A DNA stretch of 64,000 nucleotides from Pegea sp. RAD2-039 (GCA_034620365.1 JAQGEQ010000079.1:186001-250000); one strand, 5' to 3'; shown: positions 13,477 to 25,960, counted from the stretch's first letter. The notes: generated by a model from the letters alone, not told the origin. Translations and numbers: made by a program.

Positions 13477-13538
13477 CATTTCTAAGTGAGTATTTTCTAA
13501 TTTTGTTTTCAAACTGAATTGTTTGATTTGTAGAGATT

Positions 13539-14075
13539 AATAAATGTGAAAAATAACAAAGAAAAAGTTACAACCTGAAACCACTCTGCACTTTTCATGA
13601 ATCATCTTATCAATCAATTATTAGATGAAAAGTCTTCACAAGACATCAGTTCTTCTTTTTTTGTCTTTTTCACATACAAATTGTCGTTTCTTCTTTCTCA
13701 AAAATCAAACAAATTTATTCGGATTTTATTCGGATTTTTCCAACTTTGTATTATTTAGTTTTTACCTTTATGTTCTTTTTTTTCTATTTTTTGCTGGTGA
13801 ATTTTTGTTTTGTTCACTTTGGAAAGGTATTTGGAAAGAAGATTGAATCACTATCAAATAGCCAATTATATATTTGCTTAAACTTTTCTGGCATGCAATC
13901 AAAACGCAAAAAATTACATTTTAAAACTAAACTACAAAAATGGTTGTTTCATATTTTGCGCAATATTTTTTGGCAGTTTTTTTAGATATATTTTTTAAAT
14001 ATTTTTCTGTTTTAATAATTCTTGAAGTATTTTATTTTTGTTGCCTTCTTATTTTTCTTAAACATTTAATAAATA
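13539..14075 (+). terminator. Polyadenylation signals of TRIO
   Basis: An AATAAA at 13539-13544 lies 63 nt after the stop codon, and overlapping AATAAATAAAAT copies occur near 14068. They are followed by T- and TG-rich stretches. The 3' UTR is therefore about 100 nt or about 600 nt. Open frames in this T-rich stretch have no domain signature and I do not annotate them. Confidence 0.5.
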
Positions 14076-16617
14076 AAATATGTTGTCTCTAATTCTTCTG
14101 TTTGCTTTTTGTATGTCATCGACCAGTTAAAATTGTTGTTCAGCGAATAAACTTTTTCATTTAAATGAATTTTCAATGTTTTATCTGCGGCTGATTCTAT
14201 TTCGAATTTTACATTTTATATATCTTTAAAATCGAAGAAATGAAAAAATATTCTTTACTTTTTGGATTTAGTTTCAAATCAAACAAAAAAAGGTATAAAA
14301 AAATTTAATTCAAAACTTTCACAGAGAAACTATTTAAATATTTAAAATTATTTTCTAAAATTGATCCAAACAAAAACTCAACAATAATTACGTGTCAAAT
14401 TCTTTTCACTATATATAAACTTTTCTTGTTTCTAAAGATAAAATTGCCTAGGTGCTTTAGTTTGTGGCAAACAATAATCTTATTTTTTATAATTAGAGTG
14501 TAATTGAACATAGATAAGATTAAATGGTATTTTACGCTGCTATAACTTTTGTCAAACTTCAGTTTAAGATTTAATTTTAATGCCAATTTCAAACTTTGAT
14601 TATACTTAATGCTTTGCAATTGTTAATCCTAAAATCTATTGTCTGCTTCACTAAAGATTTATTTTAGTATTTAACAAATTTCAATTATAGTCAATGGTAC
14701 GAGACATATCTAGTTAGATTTCAATAAAAAAGAACATGTAGGCACAGATTTAAATATTTAATCTTACTAATCCTCTAATAGAGATATAAAGAGAGTTTTA
14801 TTTAAGAATAAAGCGTGCCTTAAATTAAATATTCAAACATTTTTTTTAATTTAATAAATTTTCTGTGAACAGTTTTCTAAAAAAATACAAACTTATTGTC
14901 ATTTATTCAGCTTTGCAATTTTATTTTTTAACAATAATTTTGTATCGATAAAAATGTTAATCCAACATTCTACATGATCTGCTTTTTATATCTTCATCAA
15001 TAGAATGTAAATTCTTTTAATGCAAGGTTTAACAACAGTCCAAATTTTATGAACTGTTTTCATAAATTAATTCAACTTTATTGTAAATATTATGTAAAAA
15101 AAAAACTGTCAAAGTAAATCATTGTTAATCAAAAAGTAATACAAGAGGATTAAACGTAGAATTTAACAATTAGAATACAATCAATATGTTGTTATTGATA
15201 ATGAAAATAACATGTAAGAATATAAAAATCAATCTGACAAAATTTAATTTACTAATCAAGATTTGTTGAAAAAATTAATCTAAACATATTCTTATGTACA
15301 CGAATTTATTCAGATTTTTCTTATAATAAATTAATTTAATTTCCTATTCTTTAAGATCAATATTGAGAGGTAAACACTGAAATTTGCGATTTTTATAAGC
15401 TCTAAGCCAATTAATTTTCAACTATCTATTAGTTGGCATGATTAAGATTTTTTAGAATGATCCAATTGGTAAGTCTGTTTAAGGACCAGTTGTTTTTTTA
15501 ATCTATATTTTACTCGAGAACAAACTTTAGATAATAGCCAAATACCTTAAAGTAGCTTCTTGAAACTCATTAATTATGACTTACTAATACTTTCAAGTTT
15601 GTATTTGAAGGTGTAATTAGTATTAAGTAATTTTGGTAGAAGTTCAGAAAACTACCTTCACATTTTGAAAGTAGTAGTTGGCAAGATTGATAAAGTTAAT
15701 CTTTAAAACCTCAAAACAAAGTTAACATAAAAGTACTTGAAGTTTCTTCTTACAAGTGAAATTTAACATGCGTTAAATATTTCTAAAAATTGACTAGAAT
15801 AAATTCTAAAACATCTGCAGCGAGAAAGTTAAGATAATAGTAGCTATGTATACTAAATAGAAAAAAACTCTATGAAATTTAACAGACGATTTATTTGCTT
15901 TTATCTAATCAGTTATTTATAATTTGCAACATCAAAACATATATATATTAATAGCAATTGTTTCCAGATTGTTTACCGACATTTAAAAGTTTATATAATG
16001 GATAAACCTCTACTGTTACTAGACATGTTTAGCATCAATCTTTTTTTATTCAGTGAAAATCGAATTTAAAGTCCAAGTCATACAAGTCTAAATATAAAAA
16101 ATTTAATTTGCTTAATTCTTTTATCTTCCAAAAAATAGTCATAAAAATCAATACTTAAACTGCTGTAAGTTGTTTGTTGGATAAAACAAAAATAGACTTA
16201 AAAAAATTACAGAAAAATGATAAAAATTAAAGTTAAAGCAAAAAAAAATCTTATAAAAAAATTTGTTTCGTTGAAATTGAATTTAATCATCCATACAAAA
16301 ACTCTATAAATTGGTAAACAATAAACGAACATTTGAAATAAACTTATTACATATTAGTAGACATATTAATAGTAAAAATCTTTTATAAAAAAAAATTAGT
16401 TTTTAGGTGAAAATCTTTTAACGCCTAAGTATTGCTTGATGCTACTTAATTAATTTTTTTGGTAAATAGTTTGCATAAATAAGCGCTTTACACATTATTA
16501 CATAATTAGTACTTATCAGTATTTGTTAAGAATTTTAATTAATCAATAGTAAAATTATATTTAAAGCCATACAGTATCCTTATTTCTCAGGCTTTTTTTT
16601 CTTTGGTTTTGGTGATA
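14076..16617. other. AT-rich intergenic DNA, nothing recognised
   Basis: Long A/T runs and short frames only. No exon with splice sites and protein similarity, RNA gene or recognisable repeat was seen on either strand. Confidence 0.6.
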
Positions 16618-17160
16618 CTATAAATTTGGTTTACGTAATGCCGAGTTGGTATTCTCGCTTGCCTTTGTCATATCTTCACCATTACATGGCTAAAGATAAA
16701 TATCAGAATTAAAAACATCTTTTGAAGAGTTTGTTTTTAAAACTATATGTTCAACAGCAGAAACCTTCCTTATTTTTTAAGAGTTTTTCATAAATAATAC
16801 CGTTTTTTTTTTGTTAAGTGAAATACAACATTAGTTTTGTTCAACATTTTATTAGAAAATTTGTAATTTTATTACTTTTTGTCAAGCATCATTTAGCTAT
16901 GTGCTTCTCTATACAATCAGTGCGCTGCATTATGTAAGATGATCATGTAATCTTTTTACATTCTTTACATAATAACCATTTTTAAGTCTAATAAAAGAAT
17001 TACTTACGCAAGGTTTAGCAGCTATCATGAAGCGATGTTTTGAACCTTGAAATGGTTCATCGTTAAATAAATGCTTTAATTTCATTATCTTCAAGTTGCT
17101 ATAGTTGATACAATGAATTGAATTTTCAAATGATATGAAACTGATGATATCAGTAATCAT
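16618..17160 (-). pseudogene. Possible two-exon 3' gene remnant, MSP/VAP-like tail
   Basis: On the minus strand an open exon (17160 down to 17008) ends in a perfect donor (GTAAGT). It joins in phase 0 to a 24-codon terminal exon (16689 to 16618) with a good pyrimidine-rich acceptor and a stop. The first exon contains GSKHRFMI, which recalls the EKSKHKFMV strand of MSP domains in VAMP-associated proteins. The second exon (GEDMTKASENTNS) has no match I know. No convincing upstream exons were found. It may be a gene fragment or a pseudogene; the family guess rests on about seven residues. Confidence 0.25.
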
Positions 17161-19365
17161 CCTATCAATCTTCAACCTACTCGTTCACTCGTTTGACTTA
17201 CAAAAACATCTTTAAGTAGTAATCTCATCAATTGCTTTCGTAAATACAATACGAAAGAAAAACTTAATGAGAATTTTTATTGGTATTTTATCAGGAAATG
17301 TTGAAGTCCTAATAGTTTTTTTTTTAATATTTAAGAAGTTAAAAATATAACTGACTAGTGAAAAATGAGTTTAAAACCAGGTGTTTAGTACTTTTTTATT
17401 ATAACTTGTGATAAACTTAAGTATTTATGGTCATAAATATTAACAATGACACTATAGACTCCTAGTATTAAAAAAACAAAACTTAACTTTAAAAAAGTCC
17501 TACAACGAAAAGATGCTGTTAAGATAAGAGCTTTGCTGTTAAAAGTATAAAAACCTCAACTACCTTCATTACCATCTACAAGTATGTCTGTAAAACAAGC
17601 TTTTGCAGATTTGGTTAAGCTTGCTGAAAAAGTTACTGCTAAAAGTGCTTGTTGAATATTTCAAATACTTTGCTACACTCTCTGTTAGATTTAGACCAAA
17701 TTTACAGCCATCTTAAGCCAAAACTGTTGTGGCAAGGCCAATTCACAGACACAAGGGAGATATTCTCTCAGATGAGGCAGACACAATAAGTAACCCAAAG
17801 CTATCATTTTTTATTTATTTGGAAGTTGCTTCAAACGCTGAATCAGTTTGAAAATTGCAAACGAAAGTTACATTAAGATTATATATTTCATTTTAAAAAC
17901 AATTTTGAAAATGTTTAAACTATTTGTGTTGTTACTGCAGTATGACGTTTCTTCTTCAAATTTCTGATAATCTTTGTTTAGAGACAACAAATAAAATATA
18001 GATATATCAAACAATGAAAAAAGAAGCTAAAATTCAGAAAAATGGCGCCGTAAGTATGATTAGTGTTTTTAGAAGATAACAAAATTGTCTGTTACACATA
18101 AATTAACATTTTTTTGCTGCTTGGTACTACTGTCATTTCTGCATCAACGGTGATAATTCTGAGCCGCAAGATACAGAATCTTGACTGTGACATCTAGTGT
18201 CATCTTCAATCACTGTCGCTATAGCACTTTTTGATGTTAGCTGAAATATTTTGCTCGTCAATTTACATATGGCTTTTCATTGTGGACAGTGTAGGCCGAA
18301 CTATCCACATTCCTTAGCCTTGAGCTTTATGTATTACCTAGTGAGCTTGGGCATTAACTTTGAAGGCTTTTTAATTTCTGCAGGGCTGATTCGACATACC
18401 TCCTTTTAGACATAACTTTTGATTCTCCAATCCAAATGAATAGCTTAAGATAATACTTTCCATGCTAGATAGGTATGTATTATTTTCGACAACAAGAAGA
18501 GGTTCGAACTGAAATGTGCTGAGTACAACTAGCAGTCCATCGACCTAGTCACTAGCTTGTAGCCAAAGTTTATCTAAAATAATCGTAAAATACAAAAGCA
18601 TCTTAATAAAAAAGAATATAAATAAATACATAAAATGTTCCAGCATCCTTTTTTTTGTAAAACTTGCATCATATTGTGAAACGAACGAACTATAGAAATT
18701 GTAAGTTTAAATTTTAGCCATAATAGTTTAAAATTTGATCTTTCAAACTTTACTTTCTCCTCGTGGCTGACAATCTTTTAATGCCATATGATTATACTTT
18801 GCTTAAAACTATTTACAACTTAAAAGCTAGTTTCAGTTTACATAGAAAATCGTAGAAATATAAATAACTCATATAACTTAAAATCAAATATTTTTAACTA
18901 ATTAAAAACAGTATTTGGAAAGCAATCATTAAATAAATAAATTATTTTGTTTTATAAATCATATTTAGATTATTTTATGTTAATAAAAATGATTTATTTA
19001 TTACTTTATAAATTATTTAAAATTATCTGAGCATATTTGTATATTTTGCCCTTATTTATATTAATACAATTTTTAAAGTATTTTAATAGTTAAATTATTG
19101 ATCATAATTTTTATAATATTGTTATAGTCAGTTTATTTCTTTTGCAATTGTTAAAGACTTCTTTTTTTAATTATTATTTTTATATATTTAGTTTAAATAT
19201 TTAATTATGAAGCTTATACTTCTATGATTAAATGACATTTAAATCTGTAATAATAATAATGAATTTGAAATATATGTGTAATCAAAATTTAGAAATAAAA
19301 ATTATTATCTAAACTTTTAAGATATTAACAATGAATAAACATTAATTTTTTCATTTTGTTTTAAC
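17161..19365. other. Intergenic DNA with unresolved remnants
   Basis: At 17546 a TATAAAA box lies 30 nt before an ATG (17583) that opens a 23-codon peptide. A second frame stays open for about 45 codons past its stop, as if a short gene had suffered a one-base frameshift. Between 18100 and 18560 the sequence is noticeably less AT-rich and may be an old transposon, but I could not identify it. The rest, up to the AARS2 leader, is simple AT-rich DNA. Confidence 0.35.
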
Positions 19366-19392
19366 AGCAAAAATTGATAAAAAACTTTGATC

Positions 19393-22080
19393 ATGTTGAA
19401 ATCAATTGGTAAAAAAACCTTAGAAATTAAATTAAATAAATCTTTGAATTTGGTACAAAGATCATTAACATCATCAGTTGATATCAGATCATCATTTATC
19501 AACTTTTTCAAGAACAAATATAATCATGAACATATTCCATCTTCTAAAATATTTTTACCAGAAGATGTGGATTTGAATTTTGTATGTGCGGGTATGAATC
19601 AGTTTAAACCAGTTTTTTTGGGTAAGGCTAGTCCTGATTTCCAAGTTAAAAGAGCTGTAAACAGTCAAAGATGTGTCAGAGCTGGTGGAAAACACAATGA
19701 TCTTGATGTTGTTGGACATGATTATACACATCATACATTTTTTGAGATGCTTGGTTCTTGGTCATTCAATGATTATTTCAAGGTATTTGCTTTAACATAA
19801 ATTATTTGTTTGATTTTTTAGAATTATATATGAATTAAATCTATCTTCTTATTTAGTTCAACTATTTTTTAGATGATCTTATAATCAATTCATTGATAAT
19901 CTATATTTTAATTATTTATGATGATTTAAACTAATCTAAACAGAAATTAAACATCAATCATACATATCAATTTCTTAAATATCCTAAATTTTAGTTATTT
20001 TAATTTGATGATTTAATTTTAAACCAAAAGTTTATCTCTGAATATATTTCTCAAAATGATTTGATTATATAGGAAGAGGCTTGTGCCATGGCGTGGGAAT
20101 TACTTACAAATGTCTATTGTTTACCTAAAGATCGATTATATGTGACATACTTCGGTGGAAGTCGTCATCTTAATCTCCAAGCAGACTTAGAAACCAAAAA
20201 TATTTGGTTATCTTTAGGGGTGCAAGAAAATAAAATCTTACCGTTTGGAACAGAAGATAATTTCTGGGATATGGGTACAACAGGACCTTGTGGTCCTTGT
20301 ACAGAAATACATTTTGACTGTGTACCAGGCAGACATAACCCAGAAGGAGTTAATGTTAATGATTCAGGTGTTGTCGAGATTTGGAATTTAGTTTTTATGC
20401 AATATAATAGATTACAATCTCAACGTATAGAAAAGTTGGCAACAATGAATGTAGATACAGGAATGGGTCTAGAAAGAGTCAGTGCTGTTTTACAAGGGGT
20501 TGAATCGAATTATGATACAGATATTTTCTCTCCAATCATGAAATCCATTCAAGAGATTTGTGGTTGTGAATCTTATAAGGGAAGACTTGGTGCTGAAGAA
20601 GATACTGCTTATAGAATAATTAGTGATCATATCCGAACGTTGACTGTTGCAATTGCTGATGGTTTAGTTCCTGGTTCCACTGGTAGTGAGTTAATATTGA
20701 GAAGAATTCTTAGAAGAGCTGTATTAGCTGGTAAAAACCATCTGTGTGCACCAGATAACTTCTTGAAAGATTTAGTACCTACTGTTGTTCAAACTTTGCT
20801 GCCTACATATCCAAATCTTGACTTACTTCAAAACTTTATCATCAATCACTTACAAGATTCTGAAGGTCTTTTTAATGATATACTTGTAAGTGGTGATGCT
20901 ACTGTATCTGGATCAATAAATAAAATGAAACCACATGAGATTTATTTTCCATTTAAAGTTGCTAAAAAATTGTACTATCATGACGGCTACCCTATTGAAA
21001 GATTACAAAATTTTGTAGAAGGTTTTGGTAAGAAACTTGATATAACTCAACTTGAAAATCTGCATAGAGAAAGTGAGATGTTTCAAAGAAATCAGAAAAC
21101 AAATATTAACAGTTTTTCCATTTCGTCTTTGTTGTCAAATCGTTTAGTTTCAAACACTACACTTGTTAATTCAGAAGAAAATGTTACTAGTGTAAATATT
21201 GAAGTTCTGTGCTGTTGTGATGGAAAAGGTAAAATAAAAACGCAGAATTCTGATGATAGCTTATATGTTGTTTTAGATAAAAGTTTTTCTGAATTTGAAA
21301 ATATGAATGGTTTTAAGCAAATAGCGACTCTGAAACTTGATGATAAGGAATTTGATATTGATTCTATTCTTAAAGTTGATCATTGGGTTTTACACAAAAT
21401 AGCTGGAAAAGAAATTAATGAAACAAAAAATGGGGTTTTGAGTTTGAATACAGAGATAAGTGTCCCTATTATCAGAGCAAAAAATGTTTTAAACATTTTA
21501 AAACAATCTTTAGTGCTTCATTGTAAAAAAAACTCTTTATTTAAATATAAAGTTAAAGATGATGAAATTATGTTACATCTTTCTGGAACTGTTTATGAAA
21601 ATGATCTCCAAAAAGTTATGGAAGATTTTCATGACAGATTATCTTTGAATAATGATGCAGAGAGCAGTATACTCACAAAGTAAGTCTTAATCTTTTGTAA
21701 AATGTTTTTAATAATCTCTTGTTTCTAGTCATGATTCATTTATGGTTCATGGAAAATATATAGCTTGTGTGAAATACAACAAATCATCTCTTGGAAGAAC
21801 TACATTAACCTTTCTTGTTGGTCCAAAAGCACTGGAAGCTTATCAATGTTGTGAGACACTAGATGAAGTGATATCTCAATTTGAAGATTCTGTAAGCTCT
21901 AAGACACATCACAAAGATGATTTACCACTTTTAAAAAAGACAGTTGGTCAGCTTACTTATAAGATTAATAATAGCAGGATTCCGTTCGATGATAAAAGAC
22001 GTTTGCAGCTTTCTCTTGAAACTATTTTCAAAGATGTAAAATCCAGCTCACAAAGCTCAAATTTAACTTCTAATCTTTAA
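19393..22080 (+). CDS. AARS2: Mitochondrial alanyl-tRNA synthetase
   Basis: Charges mitochondrial tRNA-Ala with alanine in the matrix. Exons 19393-19782, 20073-21679 and 21729-22080 give 782 residues (the human enzyme is about 985). The N-terminus is basic and lacks acidic residues, like a mitochondrial presequence. The class II core is clear: RCVRAGGKHNDLDVVG, HHTFFEMLGSWSFNDYFK, TTGPCGPCTEIHFD, then motif 3 VDTGMGLERV, and the helical tRNA-recognition domain (SDHIRTLTVAIADGLVPG). The editing half is degenerate: the place of the HTATHLL zinc motif reads RAKNVLN and no CGGTH-type motif follows, so post-transfer editing should be lost. The C-terminal C-Ala region is absent. An acceptor-like AG at 19366-19367 lies 25 nt before the ATG. 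It leads a co-directional cluster with the next two genes. Confidence 0.93.
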
Positions 22081-22559
22081 GACCTGGGTCACAGCATTTT
22101 ATGTTTAAAATTTATTACAATTTACATCTTGATTCTTCTATCTATTAATAGAAAGTTTAAATATATTAAGATTGATATTCTACATAGTAAACTAAAGTTG
22201 ATGTTCTTCTATTTGAAGCTTACATCTTATAAGATGTTTTGAAATCTCTTAAAGATTTTTTTACTTATATTCAATCTATATTGTCTGAAAAGTTAATATT
22301 TATGAATAGTTTCATCTCTATTTAACTTTTTATTTATTTTAATTTCTACTTATTTGATAGAAGTTGATAAAAGTATTTAATCGGAAAGAGTTTAGTGATC
22401 TGAAAATCTTTGTTTTATTTATAATAATATATATAATTTGTAATTTTATCCATAATAAATATAATTATTCTTTAAATTTCAGGAAGTATTAGCAAATATA
22501 AAAACATTTCTAAATTTAATGACTAGTTAAAAGCATATTACAAAAATTTGTTCTTGGTT
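22081..22559. other. AARS2 3' UTR and leader of the MPV17-like gene
   Basis: About 480 nt of AT-rich DNA. An acceptor-like TTTAAATTTCAG ends at 22482, 77 nt before the next start codon. Between them is a three-codon upstream ORF (ATGACTAG preceded by TTTA). Several AATAAA-like words precede the acceptor near 22454. Confidence 0.4.
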
Positions 22560-23168
22560 ATGTCCTCTTGGTTTATAAAACTTCAAAAGACCGTTAAAGC
22601 CTTGTATACTTCTAAATATGCAATCATCACAAACACGATGACATCTGGTATGTTGACGGGTGTACAAGATAGTAGTTGCCAATTCATTGAAACTTATGAC
22701 TCTAGTAAACCAATAGATAAGATTCGATTGAAGAGTATGATGTTAACTTCATTTACACTGGGACCTTTATCTCATTTATGGTATCGTTTTCTTGATAGTA
22801 AATTTCCTGGGAAAACTAAAGTAAATATTATGAAGAAAATTTTGCTAGATGTCTCGATTTCTCCAATATATCTCACTCTTTTTACTGGAGCACTTTTCTT
22901 TTATAAAGGAAGATCTCGCAAAGATACGGTTGTTGAGATTAAAAATAAAATCCCAATTCTTCTCATTACAGATATTACCTTCTGGTCAACTTTGCAAGGA
23001 TTTAACTTTATGTTACTGCCACCACACTACCGAATTGTTGGCGTTAAAATTAATGAGTTTGTCCTCGGTGTTTTTATGTCGCATATTCTTAATACTGATT
23101 ATGATATATGGATGATAAAAGATCTTTTAGCCGATAAATTTTCTGAAAACAACTCTAAAAAGAAATAA
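22560..23168 (+). CDS. MPV17/PMP22-family membrane protein, MPV17L2-like
   Basis: A single-exon gene of 202 codons. MPV17 proteins are small four-helix membrane proteins, mostly of the mitochondrial inner membrane (MPV17, MPV17L2) or peroxisomes (PXMP2); MPV17L2 is tied to mitoribosome assembly. The family layout is visible: an N-terminal helix with TNTMTSGMLTGVQDS, the GPLSHLWYRFLD segment, a central hydrophobic stretch and the C-terminal signature FWSTLQGFNFMLLPPHYR where relatives have WPxxQxxNFxxVPxxxR. Pro of WP is replaced by Ser. I chose the ATG at 22560; an earlier in-frame TTG is unlikely. It lies between AARS2 and AAMP on the same strand, only 108 nt from the AAMP ATG, which hints at co-transcription. 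Confidence 0.85.
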   Translation: MSSWFIKLQKTVKALYTSKYAIITNTMTSGMLTGVQDSSCQFIETYDSSKPIDKIRLKSMMLTSFTLGPLSHLWYRFLDSKFPGKTKVNIMKKILLDVSISPIYLTLFTGALFFYKGRSRKDTVVEIKNKIPILLITDITFWSTLQGFNFMLLPPHYRIVGVKINEFVLGVFMSHILNTDYDIWMIKDLLADKFSENNSKKK

Positions 23169-23276
23169 ACTTGAGACAATTTTTATATATGCAAAGAAAT
23201 TATTTTGAAAATCTTAGTTTTTTAACTTTTAATTTTTACCAATTTTCAGTTTATTTGAATTAAGATAATTTTAATT

Positions 23277-25013
23277 ATGGATCAACAAGATATTAACGAA
23301 GATTTTCAGAATAATCAAGAAGTCGATTTCGAAGAAATAAAATCAGGTTTCTAGTTTTCATCAAATTGTTTTTGATTTTATAAAAAATTGATATTTTCAG
23401 CCAAACTTAAATCATTGAAAAGTAAATGATTACTCGATTTATTGTTTAGTATTTATCTACAGATCAAATGGATGTTGATGAGGAAGAATCAAGATCAGAT
23501 GATGAAGATTTAGTTGCTGCTGTAGATAATAGTGAACAAACTTTTGAAGGACATAACGGTAAGTTTCAAAATATTTGTTGACCTATGACAAAACCATCGG
23601 TTTAAATAAAGGTAACGAAGTGTATTGTGTCAATATACACCCTACGGAACCTACAATAGCTGTTAGTGGTGGAATGGATGACAAAGCCTATGTTTGGAAT
23701 GTTGTCACTGGACAATCTATATTTGAATGTACAGGTTAGACACTATCGCCTTTTGTAGTACGGTGACACTAAAAAGACACTATATAATTCAGGACACAAA
23801 GATAGTGTGACGTTTGCTGACTTTAATAAAGATGGTACATTGATAGCAACAGCTGACTTGAAAGGATTTATTCAAGTTTGGAAGTTAGAAAGTCAACAAC
23901 AGATATGGGAATATGAAAGTAGTGACCTGGAAGTAAGTTTGTGACCAGTGGCTGGTCACCAGTTGATTTATTTTGGTTTCAGTGGATGAAATGGCATCCA
24001 TTGGCAAATGTCTTGCTTGCTGGGTATGCAAGTGGTGAAGTTTGGATGTGGAAAGTGCCAAGTCATGATCTCAAAATTTTTTCGGTTCATCTCTAACATA
24101 CTGTTGAATCAATTTTCAGTTTCGTTTTTTGTAGAGCGCCGGTTGTCGTTGTACTTCTGGTGACATAAACCCGGATGGAAAAACAGCAACTTTTGGTTAT
24201 GAGGACGGATCACTTCGAATTTACGATTTAAAAACCTCACAAATAGTTTATGCTTTCACTAAAGGTACATTTGAGTCTTCTCAACTTCTGCTAACTTGTC
24301 AGTGTCTTCAGGTAGAGAAACTCATAGAGGAGCAATTAATGAGTTGAGTTACAGTGAAGATTGCAAGAGTATTGCCACAGCATCTACAGATGGTTGTTCG
24401 AAAGTGATCAACACTTCAACTGGAAAAGTTGTAACTTCTTTTAAAGTAACTGTCAATGAAAGTAGTAAAGAAAATGATGATGAAGAAGAAGAAGATGAAA
24501 TTAGTGTTGAAAGTGCTAGCATCTCTTCGAGGTTTCTATTTCCTACTTCTTTTGTGAGTTTTTTCTGACACTCAAACTGACTTTAAGGTTCAATCTGCTG
24601 GCTTTTGGGTCATTAGATTGTTATCTTTATGTGTGGAATTTACGTTCAAATCAAATAATTAAGAAAATTCAACATCCAGTAAGTTCCTTGGATTCCATCA
24701 AGTGTTTTCTGAACTTCTGAAAAACAGTTTTATTGTCGATAGAAAGGAATTTCGAAGATTATGTGGGATTCAACAGGAATGAAGATTTTTACAGCTTGCT
24801 TAGATGGTGTTTGTAGAGTTTGGAACCGATCAGGAGAATGTTTGAACTCTTTCCATGGAGCTGAAGACTTTATTCTTGATATGACTTTATCAAAGTATTT
24901 CATATATAATTTAAGGATTTTTTTTAATGATTATCTTATTTTTCAGAGATGAAAAGATACTTTTAGCAGCTTCTGCAGATGGTTCTGTTCGATCTTATTC
25001 CCTTATAGATTAA
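23277..25013 (+). CDS. AAMP: AAMP, WD40-repeat protein
   Basis: Angio-associated migratory cell protein, a conserved cytosolic eight-bladed WD40 protein (yeast Sqt1 relative, a ribosome-biogenesis chaperone; in vertebrates also linked to cell migration). Exons: 23277-23346, 23463-23558, 23612-23734, 23793-23932, 23983-24084, 24135-24264, 24312-24531, 24588-24678, 24743-24894, 24947-25013, all in phase, giving 396 residues (human 434). An acidic N-terminus ([14 protein letters not shown]) is followed by repeats with the family-specific [18 protein letters not shown] and VWMWKVP. Introns are only about 48-60 nt. The protein ends inside the last blade ([12 protein letters not shown]), as usual for AAMP. 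An acceptor-like TTTTCAG ends at 23249, 27 nt before the ATG, which may be a trans-splice site. Confidence 0.93.
23401..23421 (+). CDS. Possible 21-nt cassette microexon of AAMP
   Basis: Inside the first AAMP intron, a strong acceptor (GATATTTTCAG) and a donor (GTAAAT) flank 21 nt. Flanking exons are both phase 1, so inclusion adds seven in-frame residues (about AKLKSLK plus a changed junction residue) to the acidic N-terminus. It would put a basic patch in an acidic tail. It could equally be a fortuitous acceptor and donor pair. Confidence 0.3.
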
Positions 25014-25960
25014 CATTTCTGTTTTTTAGATATATTTTTTCTTTTATTAAATACTTCTGCTGTCTTATTTATGGTATTTTGTAAAGAAAGAGCATCTTTG
25101 ACAATAATGAACTTGATTTCAGAAATAACTACTTTTATTATTTATTAGTTTTAAGCTTAATCATTGACTTTAAGGTTTGAATGAAAAATTCATATCAATT
25201 TATTTGAATAAAAATAATTGAAAAATCAGAATAATTTCATATAAATGTAATATTTTTATCGGAAAACTTTCAGATTTATTCTTTAGTTTTTAAAAGCTAA
25301 GTCATAAAAGTCAATCAAATGTTTTTAACTTCTTAAGGCTCAACATCAAAACTTCTAATCTTAAAGACCACTGAAATTCACGAATAAACATCCTGCTGAT
25401 AACTAAATAATTTCATAAAATTTTATAAATGTCAAATATTTGGCTATTTTGTTAAAACAGGGAACATCTGCGCATATTCAAAAGTTGCTTATTCATCTTA
25501 TTTCACTAAAATTGATTCAGCGTTTGAACCAAACACAAAAATAATCTTCCAAACATTTCCTTTTACCTTAGTTTAAAAATTGTTCAGTAAAGTTCTTGCT
25601 ACTTTTCACCAAAACAATTACAAGAAAAAATAATGAAGCAAACTAACATTTAATTTAAAAGTTTAGAAACGCTTGTTAAGAGGGTCACTGGGCCAGGGAA
25701 GTTGAAATCTACCCGAAATTACATAAAAGATGCTTACTGCTAAGATGACTTGTTCTGAGATGTGGTAATCCTGAAATATCTTCAACTATTTAAGACGCTA
25801 AGACCTATGAATATTTATTCATATTTGAGTTTTTATATTTTCAAAACCGTTTTATCTAATGATGCAAAATTTATAAACTTTTTGTAAAACACAAAAAAAA
25901 ATGATTTATCTGGTGAAAAAATAAACATCTTTTAAAAGAAATTTCTAACTACAATTAGTT
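25014..25960. other. Convergent intergenic region between AAMP and MRPS28
   Basis: The 3' ends of two genes face each other. AAMP has a TTATTAAATA-rich 3' UTR; no perfect AATAAA directly follows its stop. Nothing else is recognised. Confidence 0.5.

Noticed and set aside
13625-13985. Phe-rich hydrophobic ORFs after TRIO
   Set aside because: They fall in the T-rich 3' UTR; the hydrophobicity follows from T-runs.
18495-18560. GGTTCGAAC resembling a tRNA T-arm
   Set aside because: Flanking bases do not pair as a T-stem on either strand and no cloverleaf is possible.
22548-22559. Earlier start for the MPV17-like protein
   Set aside because: The codon at 22548 is TTG; the first in-frame ATG is at 22560.
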